Position numbers and translations under genes: made by a program | Source: Cryptomeria japonica | Lineage: Eukaryota; Streptophyta; Pinopsida; Cupressales; Cupressaceae | Assembly (NCBI RefSeq): GCF_030272615.1 | Contig: NC_081414.1 | Location: forward strand, 54,118,636-54,182,635 | Direction: 5' to 3' | DNA: 64,000 nt | Part shown: positions 23,655-34,936 of the stretch, piece after piece | Position numbering within the stretch: position 1 is the stretch's first letter | How the letters are laid out: each line of letters begins with the position of its first letter | The notes under the pieces: generated by a model | What the model saw: only the letters and a program-made list of their open reading frames with translations | Database searches by the model: none | What the model was told of the DNA's origin: nothing

Positions 23655-25635
23655 TCAGGGTTTTTTATCCTTGATGATAATGGTAGAGATGTAATTGTCC
23701 ATCGAGATGTGATTGATGGTTGAATCATAGTTATAAGATGCTCTGGTATAGTTGGTTTGGTCATCTATGGCTGCAGCTTTTCCCTTGTCATGTTTTGGGA
23801 ATGGTTCCTTAAACATCTCATGTTTTTGATTGGATGAGTGTCCTTCAATCTCAATGTCACCTCTATCAATGAGATCTTGTATGATGTTCTTCAATCGATG
23901 GCAATTTTCTATCTTATGACCCTTGCTCTTATGAAATTCACAATATTCATCATCATTCCACCAATTTGGTTTAACCTTTGGTTCATATGGAGGAAAATCT
24001 GGAACTGTGATTACTTTGTTTGCCACTAGCTTCTTGAAAACTGACTCAAGTGGTTCTCCCAATGGAGTATACTTCCTTCATGATTTAGAAGTTGTTTGAG
24101 TATTCACCTGATTTGATCTGGAAAAAATGAATTTGGGTCGCGCTGTATTGGCATCAACAACACCATCAGTGACTGTGTTCTTGTTTTATTCCAAAATATT
24201 GGCTTGTCTTTTCCTTTAAAGTCGTCTTTGTTTTCCTTGAATATCTTAGTGACTCCTTGTTCAATTAGGACCTTCTCTATTGCTAAGCCTTTTTCAATGA
24301 TGTCCTTGAAGGTGGACAAACAAGCTTTCCTTAGATCATAGCCAATGTCTTTGTTAACATTCTGGGTGAACATTTCTACCATTTGTTTTTATGGAATTTC
24401 ACAAGAGCATCTGCTAGCTAGATTCCTCCATCTTTGTAAAAATGATGCAAAAGACTCTCCCTCTTTTTGCTTGGTGTTGCACAAAGTAGTGACTGATATG
24501 TTTGTCTCTATGTTGTAGGAGAAATGTTGAATAAATGCCTCTGCTAGATCACCCCATGACTTAATACCAGGTGGGAGTTGGGAGAACCATTCCATAGCTT
24601 GATCACCTAGGCTTTGTGGGAATAATCTCATCAAATATGTCTCTTCTACTGCTACCTCAATGTAAGCTGTGAAAAACTATCTTATGTGTGCCTTAGGATC
24701 CCCTTTTCCTCTATACTTATCAAATTTAGGCGTCACAAAGTGTGTAGGAAAAGGAGGCATTGGAATGCTCTTGTCAAATGGATAAGGACATATGTCTCTC
24801 ATTGTGTATGTTGGCTTCGGTGTATTTATGCCCTCCATTTTCTTTTGTAAGTCCCTGATTTATTGCTCCAAATTGCTCTTAGGTGGAGATCAACTTCTTG
24901 GACCATACCCCATGCTTGAGGCACCAATTGGAGGAGAAGCATGTTGCATATATGGATGATATTGATCATACACGTGTTCATATGGAGGAGGTCTATAGTG
25001 ATGCTGCATGTATGGACCACTTGGTATAGATTCATGTTGAGGAATGAAATATCTATTTTGTCCATGTATACCATACTCTATAGGCATGTCATGTTCTAAT
25101 GTGTTGCCCCCAAATTTGACACGGGGTTTCCTTGTGTCCAAATTTTGAGCATGCCTTTGAATATCCAATTGCTTTGGTGGTTGATCCTTAGCATTGATAT
25201 GTGATTGAGCATATTTCTCTGCATAAGACTTCCATAATGGTCTGCGAAGGTGAGTATCATATGCTTGACCATGTGTATGTGGGACCTCTGGTTTTTGAAA
25301 CAAAGATGATGGTGAATCAGGCACAAGATGTGGTCTTCTATTGTCTCCACTATTAGGCCTCCTTTGATCCATGTTGGAGTGAGGTTGTTGCAGAGGTTGA
25401 TTTTCCATTATTTGAGACATGTCAAAATCATGAGGTATCTTGGCTCCACTTTGTGCCATCATTTGTAAGAAGTATTGTCTATCCCTCCTCATTATTTCCT
25501 CAACCAATCAATTGAAATGGGGATCCATAATGAATTCTTCCACATCTGCTGAGTGTACTGAAAAGTTGTCCACATCATCATTGCGTGTATGATTGTTGTC
25601 TGTAGTGTCCATGTTCTCAACATTTGGAATGTTGC
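23655..25635 (-). pseudogene. Gag of element G, main part
   Basis: Minus-strand pieces 25507-24890, 24634-24389, 24382-24104 and 24062-23655 form a Ty3/gypsy Gag. They hold a Gln/His/Pro-rich N-terminus, a retrotrans_gag core (AMEWFSQLPPGIKSWGDLAE then QKEGESFASFLQRWRNLA near 24600-24400) and a zinc-knuckle-like CEFHKSKGHKIENC near 23940. A TAG near 24680, one frame change near 24080 and its return near 23700 break it. The first ~48 codons are on the other side of element C (32368-32225); C plus its duplication is a multiple of three long, so the frame matches across it. Confidence 0.9.
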
Positions 25636-25983
25636 TGTTATCGCTGTTTTAAAATTGGATTCTTTCCCCATATTTGGCTATGGTTTTTGAAAAAATTTGT
25701 ATAAGATGTGGCCCCAAATGCTTCAGCCTTATTCTAAACCTAGAGGGTTTAAGGTTTTTCTAAGTTTTAGGCTTTATCTTTTGTGTTAGGTCCCTTGGTT
25801 TCTATTCCGACGTTACTTTATTTCACTTAAGTCATGGGTCGCGGGGTCGTAAGAAGTGTCCCCCCTTGCTATTTACCTAGGCGGTCATGTTTATTATTTG
25901 AAAATTTTCGCCTTTTATTATTTCCTTCTAAAGTGCCGGGCCCAGTAAACACTGATCAACTTCAGAAAAGATCCGACGGTTGG

Positions 25984-27072
25984 CGCTATTTCGCAAAGGC
26001 TAAGTGCTCACATTTTAAGGCTGCGAAATAGCGAGGATTAATATCGGCCGTCCATGTGTCATGCGGAGGAAGTGAAGGTTGCGGCTGTCAAGAAGGTGGG
26101 GCCCCCTCTACGTGGTCTTCTCTAGCGTATTGGAGTGCAGCACGTGGCACAGGCCGCCACAGTCAACATTTTAAGATTAAGGATCAAAGTGGGCCCCAAA
26201 GATGAGTCAGCTCACAGGTGGAGGTGACCTGGCAAGGATAGCTCTTACAATTCATTGAGACCCCGTGGCTCCTTCCAGCGAATGAAAAGTCGACAGGTCA
26301 GCTTCGAAGATGACAGGGTGCCAGGTGTCCATGATGTGTCCGTGGGCCCACCTCTTCTGAAAGCTCCTAGCAGGGTAATAGCGAGGATTAATATCGGTCG
26401 TCCATCTGTCACGACAGGGTAAGTGGAAGGCATAGTTGTCAGTGCTAGCTGGAGCCCCGTGGCTTTCTTTTGGCGTATTATAAGGTAACACATGGCACGG
26501 GCCGCCACAGTCGAAGGTGACACGAAAGCCAGGTGTCCATGATGTGTCCGTGGGCCCACCTCTTCTGAAAGCTCCTAGCAGGGTTTAAATGTCACGCAAG
26601 TCGAGATAAGATCTAACGGCTCGCGCTATTTCGCAAGGGTAAGATGCTCACATTTTAAGGCTGCGAAATAGCGAAAGTTAACCTGGACCGTCCACGTGTC
26701 TTGATGCCACGCGGTCTAAAAGGCAGCTGTGGGTCCCTATAGTGTATGTTCGACAAATGAAAAGTTGACAGGTCATCTTCGAAGGTGCCACGAAAGCCAG
26801 GTGTCTATGGCGTTTCTGTGGGCCCACCTTTCCTGAGGTAGACCTGTCGAGACTGAAGTGGGGCCCCCCATGGTTCTTCTTCCGGCAAATGACAGAATGA
26901 CAAATCAACACAGTGGATGACTAGATGCCAGATGTCATTGATGACTCAGCGGGCCCACCATTCCTGAGGACCTGTTCGAAGGATTAAAAGGCGATTAACT
27001 TGAAAGATAATCCAACGGCCCGCGCTATTTCGCAAGGGTTAAGTGCTCACATTTTAAGGCTGCGAAATAGCG
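25984..27072 (+). repeat. Three intact spaced palindromes upstream of the element C ORF
   Basis: Perfect 12-bp arms CGCTATTTCGCA and TGCGAAATAGCG occur at 25984-25995/26022-26033, 26624-26635/26662-26673 and 27023-27034/27061-27072, each with a 26-nt spacer that keeps AGNTGCTCACATTTTAAGG. A half unit (right arm only) is at about 26385. Between units lies G/C-rich sequence with a ~56-bp block duplicated at about 26313 and 26531 (CCAGGTGTCCATGATGTGTC and on). The stem could form in DNA or RNA, or the arms could be paired protein sites. Confidence 0.92.
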
Positions 27073-27141
27073 AGAATGAATATCAGCCGTCCACGTGTCA
27101 TGATGATGACATGGCAAAAAGAGAAAAGCACGGGCCCGCTA

Positions 27142-27150
27142 CGGTATAAA
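27142..27150 (+). promoter_or_regulatory. Possible TATA box upstream of the element C ORF
   Basis: GGTATAAAG lies in CTACGGTATAAAGGGCG, ~500 bp upstream of the ORF start and just after the last palindrome. Spacing and sequence suit a plant core promoter, but nothing else in the sequence proves use. Confidence 0.35.
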
Positions 27151-27648
27151 GGGCGACATTCAGCCAGTATCAAAATAGAATGTGAGGGGATTTTCTAAGC
27201 CAATGGTCGGATGCCGCGTGGTATTATGTGGCCAATAAAAAGACAGGACTTAGACTAAGGACAAAGCCGTCAAAATGAAATTCACAGAGAGACACTTGCA
27301 GAAAGATTGCGGCCCGTTGGAGCTCAAATATGAATTCTCGTATGAATTCGATTTTGAAGGGACGGTCGAAGCATGCAGAATCAATGTTACAGTTAAGACC
27401 CAGAGTACAAGCATTTGATTTCCTAACAACCAAGTAAGGATATCTCTTAAAAGGATTTTTGCAGAGGAGGCAAACGCAGAGTTATCTTCTACAAATACAG
27501 AGAAGGCGAATTGGTTGCAGAGCGAATTTCTTCGAGCAAGCATCAGGTTTTTTTTTATTTTGCAGCCGTTCTTGTGTTGTGATACGTGAAACTGTTCCCG
27601 TATAGCAGAAATATTTTCAGAAGTAATATTTATCTGGTTGTATTGCAA

Positions 27649-30600
27649 ATGGCTCCTAAAAGGGAATTTTCTGGTAAAGTTGATTATCTTGAAAGAAGTG
27701 TGTGTGATGACTTCTTAGAGCAGTTGACGCTGTCTACCAACCAGGCATCTAAGGCCAAAGAATTAGTACCTAGGGCTCCCCGACTGAAGATTGGAGAAGG
27801 ATTGTATGATAAGGGTAATTGGTTAAGAGACCCACAGGTTGGGCTGTCTGGGTTGGGGTTATTTAAAATCGGTTTTGGAATGAGGAATTCTCCTGCTCCT
27901 CAAAATAGCATTTGGGAACTAGATGTTGGGAAATTGGTAGTCCCAGGGGTGTTCATGGATACAGATTTGTTAACCCAGATGGCTTTAAATTATGATTCAG
28001 TTACCAGGTGTATCCGGGATGTGAATGGAAAAACCCTCGTAGAGATAAATGCAGAAGAGCTGAGAAAAGCGTTTGGGCTTAGTGAGTTTACCAATCTCTT
28101 GGAGCATATAAGCTTCACACAATTAACTCAGGTGTACAGGGCACAGAGGACTCATCTCAGGAATGGGCCTCTCAAAGAACTTTTTCTGAAAGTGGGAGGG
28201 TTAGCAGTTGTAGGGCCCAATACACAAGAGCCCTTTTCACTAAGTATGTTTACCTTAAGGGCAAAAGGGATGTACTGGGCACTTTGCCAAGTTCTAGGAG
28301 AGGATGCTGAATCTAATATACCAAATCATTATCTGTTAATGATTGTTCAAATTTTGAATCCTTCCCTTGCTATTACATTTGATTATGCCTCCTATATTGC
28401 TGATGCTATCCATGGAGGACTGATGGGGATAAAGAATGGGAAGGTGGATAGGCCATTTGGGTGGTATTCACTATTGATGCACCTCTTCCTCTTCAAAGGT
28501 GGAGATTATTTTGCCAGTGGAATGGATCTGGTAAAAGAAAAGGAGGGAGAGAAGATGCCAGTACAATTATGGAGCACCGTATTGTCATGGGATAGAGAGG
28601 ATGCAAGTTTTCTAAAGTTTGATAAATACTTTGCATCCAAAATAAGGACTCTTCTTTGCTCTGACAATCCACGAGTCCCCAAGATTCTTCTGGAATTCCT
28701 AAGACCAAAAGAATTCGCAGAGAATGTCAAGATTGTTCATAACTGGGGTGATATGTATTTGTATCCAGTGTCCACAGTGTTTAGGGTCTTTGGTTTCAGA
28801 GGCACTCCATTTTTGTTACCATACCAGGTCCCCCTCAAAGTGGGAATAGCTGAGATTCTCAGACAAATTGGTGACTTGCAAGAGGCAGAGTTAACAGGCC
28901 GAGGTAAGGGGACTATTTTCCCTACAGCTACAGTAGCCCACCAATTTGTAATCACCAAGGGCGGCTGGAAATGTTTTGAGAATTTCCTTAAACCCTACCA
29001 TTTGTCCACTGCAGTGTCAAGATGTGCTGATCCGGAGGACTTCTACAATGGTGTATTCCGGAAGAAGGTAGCATGCAGAGGTAGGCCCCACCAATTCCAC
29101 TTTCCTGAAGACCTCATCAGGAATGAATTTGATTTGGATGAACAGGAGTTGAGGAAGGAAAAATGGGTAGCTTACAGGAAGGCCCTGGATTTTGTGCATC
29201 AATTTGATGCTAGCTATGACCCATTGTCTAGCTTCTTCCCATTGGAAGAAAAGATAAAATTTTTGATTATTTGTTTTGAGGATGTGATGCAGACAATAAA
29301 GGAGAAAAGGGGAGTTGTAATTAAAAACAACCCTGAGAAAGCAAGAATGATTTTGGGAAAAGAAGCTCCTATTAAAGCCATCCCTCCTGGTGATTACACC
29401 CTGCATAAGAAAGCAGGTTATAGTGTGTTGGTGTCTGCAAGAGGGGAACCCTCTTCATCTAAAGGGAAGAGGAAAGCACATGAAGTCATTGACATCCAAG
29501 ACAGCCCAAAGAAGCAGAGGGTGGGGAAGGAAGTGCAATCAGATACACCCTTATATTCCCCATCCCAATCCCCTCTCCACATTGGAGATGAACAAGCAGC
29601 AACTGAATACCTCTCTCAGTTGGGCAGTTTGGGGGAGATTGCGTATACATATGATGAAGTGGAAGAGGGGATGCCAGAAGAACCCACTGAAGCACAAATG
29701 GACATCACCTCGACTGAACTCAAAGGCCAGGAGTGGGATCCTGAGATAAAGAAGGCCACTAGTGCTTTTCTAGCCGATGATAGTTTTGTAACATCTGAAG
29801 CATTCATGCAGTTTATATGGAAACAACATATAGATAAATATAATGCTAGATGTGAAACAAGAAAGGCAAAACAATTAAATAAAGATCCAGCATTGGTGGA
29901 GGAAGAAATAAAACAGGAGATGATGGAAGAATTTAAAACCATCACTCCTGAACAGGGGAGAGATTTAGTAGCACAAGCTGGAGTGCTCATTTTGCCAGAA
30001 TGGAATATTGCTGATGCTCTGGTGCTGGATGCAGTGAGGAAAGAAACCAAACCCATGGAAGGGGTTACATTCAGTAAAGACAATGATGCTCTAGTCATGT
30101 GGTCCCTTAAGAGAAATGAGGACAAGAAGGGTAAAGATACCACAGGGATAAGTCACATTGGCGGATTGATGGTCAGGAGAGTAGAAAGCACAGGGGTAGT
30201 AGAGGCTGCTAGCACGGTGTTGGAGACTGCCAAATTTAGTGTTGCAGTAGCTGAGAAGGATGCTAAAGAAAAAGAGGCTCTCCAGCTCAAATTGGAAACA
30301 GTCTTGAAGGCTTATGACAGTGCCAAGGAGGAAATAAGAGGCAAGGAGAGTATTATTGCCAGATTGCAGAGCCAATTAGCAGGACAACGTCAACAAGGTG
30401 AATCTTCAACATTAATGATCACCTCTTCTCCTGCAAGACCTCCACCTACTAGCCCCATTATTGAGCTCCCACCATCTCCTGCACCTTCCCGCTCTCAGAT
30501 GATAGAGATAACTCCCCAAGAATTGGAAGTCTTAAGCAAGCTCAGGCCTATTATGCAGGGAAGTATGAAGAAAAGATCAAGGCCACAGTCTCCAGTTTTG

Positions 30601-31250
30601 CAGACACTATAAATGCTTCACTCCTTCACAATAGTGTAGGAAAAGTCATGGAGATATGGACTGAATTGATAAGAGATAAAGTCATATTGACACCCATTTT
30701 TGACAGATGGAGGCCTAGGGAGCAGGATTTAGAGTTCATGTGTGTTTCCTGTGATGAAGCAAGAGCTAACCCTCTTATCAAATCCACTTCTGATATTACT
30801 AAGAGTTTATTGCAATTGGCGACAGAGGTGGATAATATGGAAAGAAGGGTTAAATTACTTAAAAAGGAATACACTGATCAGGTGTGTGAATTACTCCCAG
30901 GAATTTTTGCTAATCCAGATCAACTGAAAGACAAACAGATATGGCTCAATGAGATAAATGTTAAATTGTCAGCAAGGGTCAAGGGAATTATTGATCTGGA
31001 TGACACCTCATTTTTTGTTATAACCATACAGGAAATAGAGAGAATTAAATCACACTACAGTTTTCTTAACTCAGAAGTCAACAAACTAAGGAATTCTTGG
31101 AAAAGGTTGACTAAGGTTAAAAGTGATGTGATTAATTTTGTATGGCCGACCGAGGAGATGTATGGTGAGTGGGGAATTAAATATTCTACTCGAGATCCGG
31201 AGCAGTTAGAGAATGTCCCTGAAAAGCCAGAGGAGGTTGCAACTGAATAA
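27649..31250 (+). CDS. Unrecognised ~1200-residue protein of the A/B/C element family (one frameshift)
   Basis: The open frame runs to TAA 30612, and the conserved start is ATG 27649 (MAPKREF, as in A and B), not the upstream ATG at 27586. Comparison with A shows one missing base near 30532; the last ~230 codons continue in another frame to TAA 31250. Visible features are an N-terminal ~580-residue region rich in aromatic and hydrophobic residues with no zinc finger or obvious catalytic motif, a basic nuclear-signal-like stretch KGKRKAHEVIDIQDSPKKQR at about residue 604, acidic stretches, a probable coiled coil at about 860-917 (before the shift), a Pro-rich stretch at about 925-950, and a C-terminal helical block. 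No RT, integrase, protease or DDE motif is apparent. A nuclear, structural or regulatory role is only a guess. Confidence 0.85.
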
Positions 31251-32224
31251 CCTGTCCAACAGACTGCTGAAGAAGCTGAAAAGAGCGCATAACTGAAATT
31301 GTAACTTCTTCAATTTTTGAAGTAATTGTAACAAACTTTTTCCTCAAAGAAATCCGAAGCTTTGTGCATCCATATTGTTATAAATGGATACCAGGACTAG
31401 AGAGAAAGGGATCACACAATTTTTGTAAGAAAACGCTGCAGAAATGTTACCTGAGCTTTTCTAAAGTTTAATGGAGAATCAGACTCTTGTAAAATCTTTT
31501 TTTTAAATGAATATCAATATACAGACCATCAGTTTTGAGTAAAGCTCTGTGTCGTCTTCAAATTTGTCCTTAATCGTATTTACTCTTTCATTCAGAATAA
31601 TTTAGGATTTTTCTGTTTGAATGGAATTGTAAAGCAATCTCAGTATGGGTGTTTTTAGCATTTCTCTTTAGGAGGGAAATTAAACAGGCATGACCACTCT
31701 ACCAGTAAATACTTCGGGACGAACTTTGAATTTTGAAGATCCTAGCTTATTTCGAAGTGATTAAATTCTTGTTGATGTTAGGCATTTACAGGGATAAATG
31801 GAGACCAAGTTGATGGGAAGTATAGAGATGTTTCATTTTAGGAGTTTTATTCGAGTTTGAGTGACTCTGCAGCCTTGGATAAAGCACTGGTACTAATCGA
31901 AGCTGTTTATTGCATGCTTTGTTGATCAAATATACTGAAATTGAATATTGTTTCATTCTTTGCTTTCAGTTGTTTTTTTTAAGGTGAACAAACTTACTGG
32001 TTTTCTGGACTGGTTTGCTGTGGGTTTGTTGCTTTAATAATGTGAATTTAATTCATAAAGGGTATACCCGCCTGGGCTTAGGGAAGAGCCCGAAGTGTAG
32101 AAGGTCTAACCAAACCTTGTCATATGTTGTCTCTGAAATCCTTTTATCCTTGATGTCTTCTTGGCACTCATTTTAGATTATATTATTAAAGGCATTGAAG
32201 GGTAATCAGATTTTGAGAACAACA
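31251..32224 (+). other. 3' non-coding region of element C with conserved TATA-like core
   Basis: This aligns with 6015-6995 of A. The conserved block has CCGAAGCTTTGTGCATCC, then TATAAAT at 31379-31385, then CCAGGACTAGAGAG, and a downstream stretch with GAGTAAAGCTCTGTGTCGTC. The order TATA box, transcribed leader and ...ACA end is what the promoter-R-U5 part of an LTR would look like. No ORF is seen. Confidence 0.55.
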
Positions 32225-32368
32225 GTTTCTATAGGCATCCATGTTAGGTAATGTAGTATGATCAGAATTGAAAAAGATATCATTGTCATACTCATAAGAA
32301 CTCATGTTTGCAGACTCTTGAACCTCTTTAGTTTCTCTCCTAGATTTTTGAAGATGGGTTTCAACCAT
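32225..32368 (-). pseudogene. Gag N-terminus of element G, split from the rest by element C
   Basis: On the minus strand ATG 32368 starts MVETHLQKSRRETKEVQESA and continues for ~48 codons to the C insertion. The reading resumes at 25635 in the same frame. It is Ser/Asn/Asp-rich and has no named domain by itself. Confidence 0.75.
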
Positions 32369-34915
32369 GAACTAGGTATTGACCGAGATGTGTGAGACTA
32401 GATGAAAATGGAAAAAGTATGGAAGACCAAGGGTTGGATGGAATGTAAATGAATCTGAAGTGTACTTGCAATGTCCAAAGTATAAGACCAAGTATGTATG
32501 TAGTAGAGAAGGTGTGACTTCCAAAGAGAGGATAGTTTCTCTTGATGAGGTAAGTTGACCTTGAGTCGAAGTAAGACCAAATGAGACCCAAAGGTGATAG
32601 ACCTTGACGAGGGACCACTTAGCAAAATGTTGTTGTATGTAGTGTGTTGACAAAGTATGATGAGGACAAGCAAGTGACCTTTTGACTCAAGTTTAGACAA
32701 ATGTAAATTTAATGCAAGATGTAAAGCAATGATGGAATTTGTGAGACCCAAAGACAATTTGAATGCTAGATAAAAACCTGGAGAAACAACCTACGAAGCT
32801 CAAGAATTCTAAAACTAATTGCTCTTGTTTCCTGGACTGTAAAATTTTTCCAATTTGTGAGGTTGTTGGTTGTAACCAAATCTGAATGTTTGACTGTTTT
32901 TCATGAGAAGAGGACACAATGTTGATGAGGACTCAATGTTTGCAAGTGTTTAGACTAAAAATGACTCCAAGAAAATTGTGTTGTTTGATGTAAAAATGTT
33001 TTGCATACACTTGAAGACACAAAAGACACAATGTTTTGCTGTTTGGTCTTGAATGTTTTGAATGTTTAAAATAAGTCAAGCACAATTCTTATGGCTGGCC
33101 AAGACAATAGTTGCTGATCCCACATGAGGTTTTACCCCTGAGGCTACGCTATTCAGAGTGGATACTTAGATGCTTGACCTCACTTGCTCCACCCTCAGCA
33201 CTCACTTCTCGGGTCAGCCAAACATCAGTCCCCACGAAAACTCCTCGTGGCGAACTTCGTATCTCTACTAAGAACTGTATGTGTGTGCGCTGCTACCAGA
33301 GGTCCAACCTCCTGCCCCAACAACTAGAAGGATTTGGGCTTCTAAAACAAAAAGGTCCTAGTAAGGGCATTTGCTCGTGTGGCCATACATGCGGCACTTT
33401 CAGCTTTGTAAATACAGAAGGCTCCCAGTTGGTAGGGGTTACGCCCTACAACTGATCAAATAAATTTGATCAAACAGGTTTATGGGGAGACATAGTGTCG
33501 GTATGAACTAATCAGCACACGTTATTCATAGTTTTCACCATGAATACAGTTATTTATAGTGGTTTGGAAGAAGATGGATTTTCTTTTGCTACCACTTGGG
33601 TCATTCTCTTCTCACTAGTAGTCCTAATGACCACACGGGAAGATAGGCCCTTTAAAGATTAAACAAAAAGAGCCTATTGCTCAAGACACAAAAGACAATG
33701 ATTCAATTTTAGTGCACCAATTGAAGTGTTTGCTAGTCTATGAAAATAAGGCACATAATAAAAATCCAAAAACCCTTGCCAAGGACCTGCAACAAAGATT
33801 TATTAGTAGTTTGTATTGTTTCAAATGATCACCCCTTCCTGCAAGCACACAAGTTAGGTAAATTTTAGATCCAAAAGGCTTTGTGAAATAGGGGCCTTCA
33901 ACAAAGCGTTTTGTTGACCAATTCATGGATATGATTCATCATAAAAAAATACCACCTGTAAAATTTCAAGAGATTTCCAGAAATGTAAGAAAATAAAAAA
34001 AAATTGCTAATTTGCTCTAAAAATTAATTTTTTATGAAAAATCATAAAAAATTCATATAAAATGCAACATTGATCCAAAAAATCTGAAATTTTTTTTGGA
34101 GAGTCCTAATGGTCTTCCAAACTGGCACAAAACATTTTGTGCAACAAATACAAATAGTTTGTGAGATATGAGTAAAATAATGCAAAACCCTAATTTTCAA
34201 AGATCTGATTTTTGAGGAATTATTTTGCATCAAATTTAAAATCACAAACAATAGATTCTATGTATAATTCTGAGCTATTTCCAAAAATTTAATAAAATCC
34301 AAAAAGTTCACTAATTTTCTCTCGAAATTAATTTGTTATGAAAATTCATAAAAAATTCATATAAATTGACAAACTAATCCAAAAAATCTAAAATTTTTGC
34401 TGAATCATTCTAATGCTTTTCCTGACTTGTAAAATTTTTTTTATGTCAAAATTCAAAGTCGTTTGTGAGATCTAATCAAAATAAGGAAAAACCCTAATTT
34501 CTAAAGATCCAATTTTTAGGGAAATATTTTGCATCAAAATTAAAATCACAAAGAATAGATCCTGTGTATAATTATGAGTGATTTCCAAAAATATAAGAAA
34601 ATCCAAAAAATTCTCTCATTTGCTCTCAAAATTAATTTTTTATGAAAAATTATAAAAAATTCATAGAAAATGAAAATGTGCTCCAAAAATTCTGCATTTT
34701 GGATTGAGAGCTCCTAATACTTTCTTCAACTTGGAAAAAAAAATTTGGTGCAAAATTTCCTAGCTGTTTGTGAGATATGATCTAATCTCTCCAAGATCTT
34801 GATTTTGTGTCCAAAACCCTAGCTGCACAAGATTATTCTCCAAATTGTTTTACAAAACAACAATATAGGGTTAGAAAAATCTGCAAAAAAACACATAGAT
34901 CTAACAAAAATCTAT
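32369..34915 (-). other. Leader (5' untranslated region) of element G
   Basis: A ~2.5-kb non-coding stretch between the gag start and the primer site. The part near 33100-33450 is G/C-richer than its surroundings; 33950-34800 is AT-rich and tandemly repeated. Long leaders with tandem repeats are common in Tat-like gypsy elements. Confidence 0.65.
33972..34800 (-). repeat. ~304-bp tandem repeat, nearly three copies, in the G leader
   Basis: The phrase GATTTCCANAAATNTAANAAAAT recurs at 33972, 34276 and 34580. Each is followed by a TTAATTTTTTATGAAAAAT block, a CAAAATTCTG-like block and AAACCCTAATTT. Copies have diverged substantially, so the array is old relative to the LTR pair. Confidence 0.85.
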
Positions 34916-34934
34916 GTCCCACGGGGCGTGCCAA
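34916..34934 (-). other. Primer binding site of element G
   Basis: Immediately after the 5' LTR end (CATATACA, then TTT) the minus strand reads TGGCACGCCCCGTGGGAC. Position, leading TGG and G/C content fit a tRNA primer site; I have not identified the tRNA. Confidence 0.65.
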
Positions 34935-34936
34935 AA

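Larger units (their letters stand above)
25636..32224 (+). mobile_element. Element C: best-preserved ~6.6-kb unit of the A/B/C family
   Basis: It starts TGTTATCGCTGTTTTAAAA and ends GAGAACAACA. The flanking 5-bp sequences are GTTGC (25631-25635) and GTTTC (32225-32229), a duplication with one change. It lies within gag of G. Contents are a 5' region with three intact palindromes (25984-27072), the long ORF (27649-31250) with a single frameshift, and a ~970-bp 3' region. There is no internal RT, integrase, protease or direct terminal repeat. Ends and target-site size resemble LTR-element integration products. Confidence 0.88.

Noticed and set aside
22667-25507. Pararetrovirus or other viral gag-pol
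   Set aside because: The flanking LTR pair, PBS/PPT and GGAGLNIC / NILLGRPWIH protease fit a Ty3/gypsy retrotransposon; no movement protein or viral coat motif is seen.
29616-30143. Minus-strand ORF of 175 codons
   Set aside because: It lies antisense within the long ORF of element C and is not kept in copy A.
30520-30650. Programmed frameshift in the element C ORF
   Set aside because: No slippery heptamer is visible at the site, and A has an extra base there; a simple 1-base deletion explains it.
25636-32224. Classical DNA transposon with terminal inverted repeats
   Set aside because: Beyond TGTT/AACA the two ends do not pair convincingly, and a 5-bp duplication with TG...CA ends suits LTR-type integration better. 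No DDE motif is visible in the ORF.
32361-32757. Overlapping minus-strand ORFs in the G leader
   Set aside because: Three frames are open over the same AT-balanced stretch with no protein-like conservation; treated as untranslated leader.
33100-33460. Possible rRNA or tRNA gene in a G/C-richer strip
   Set aside because: No cloverleaf or rRNA core phrase could be recognised.
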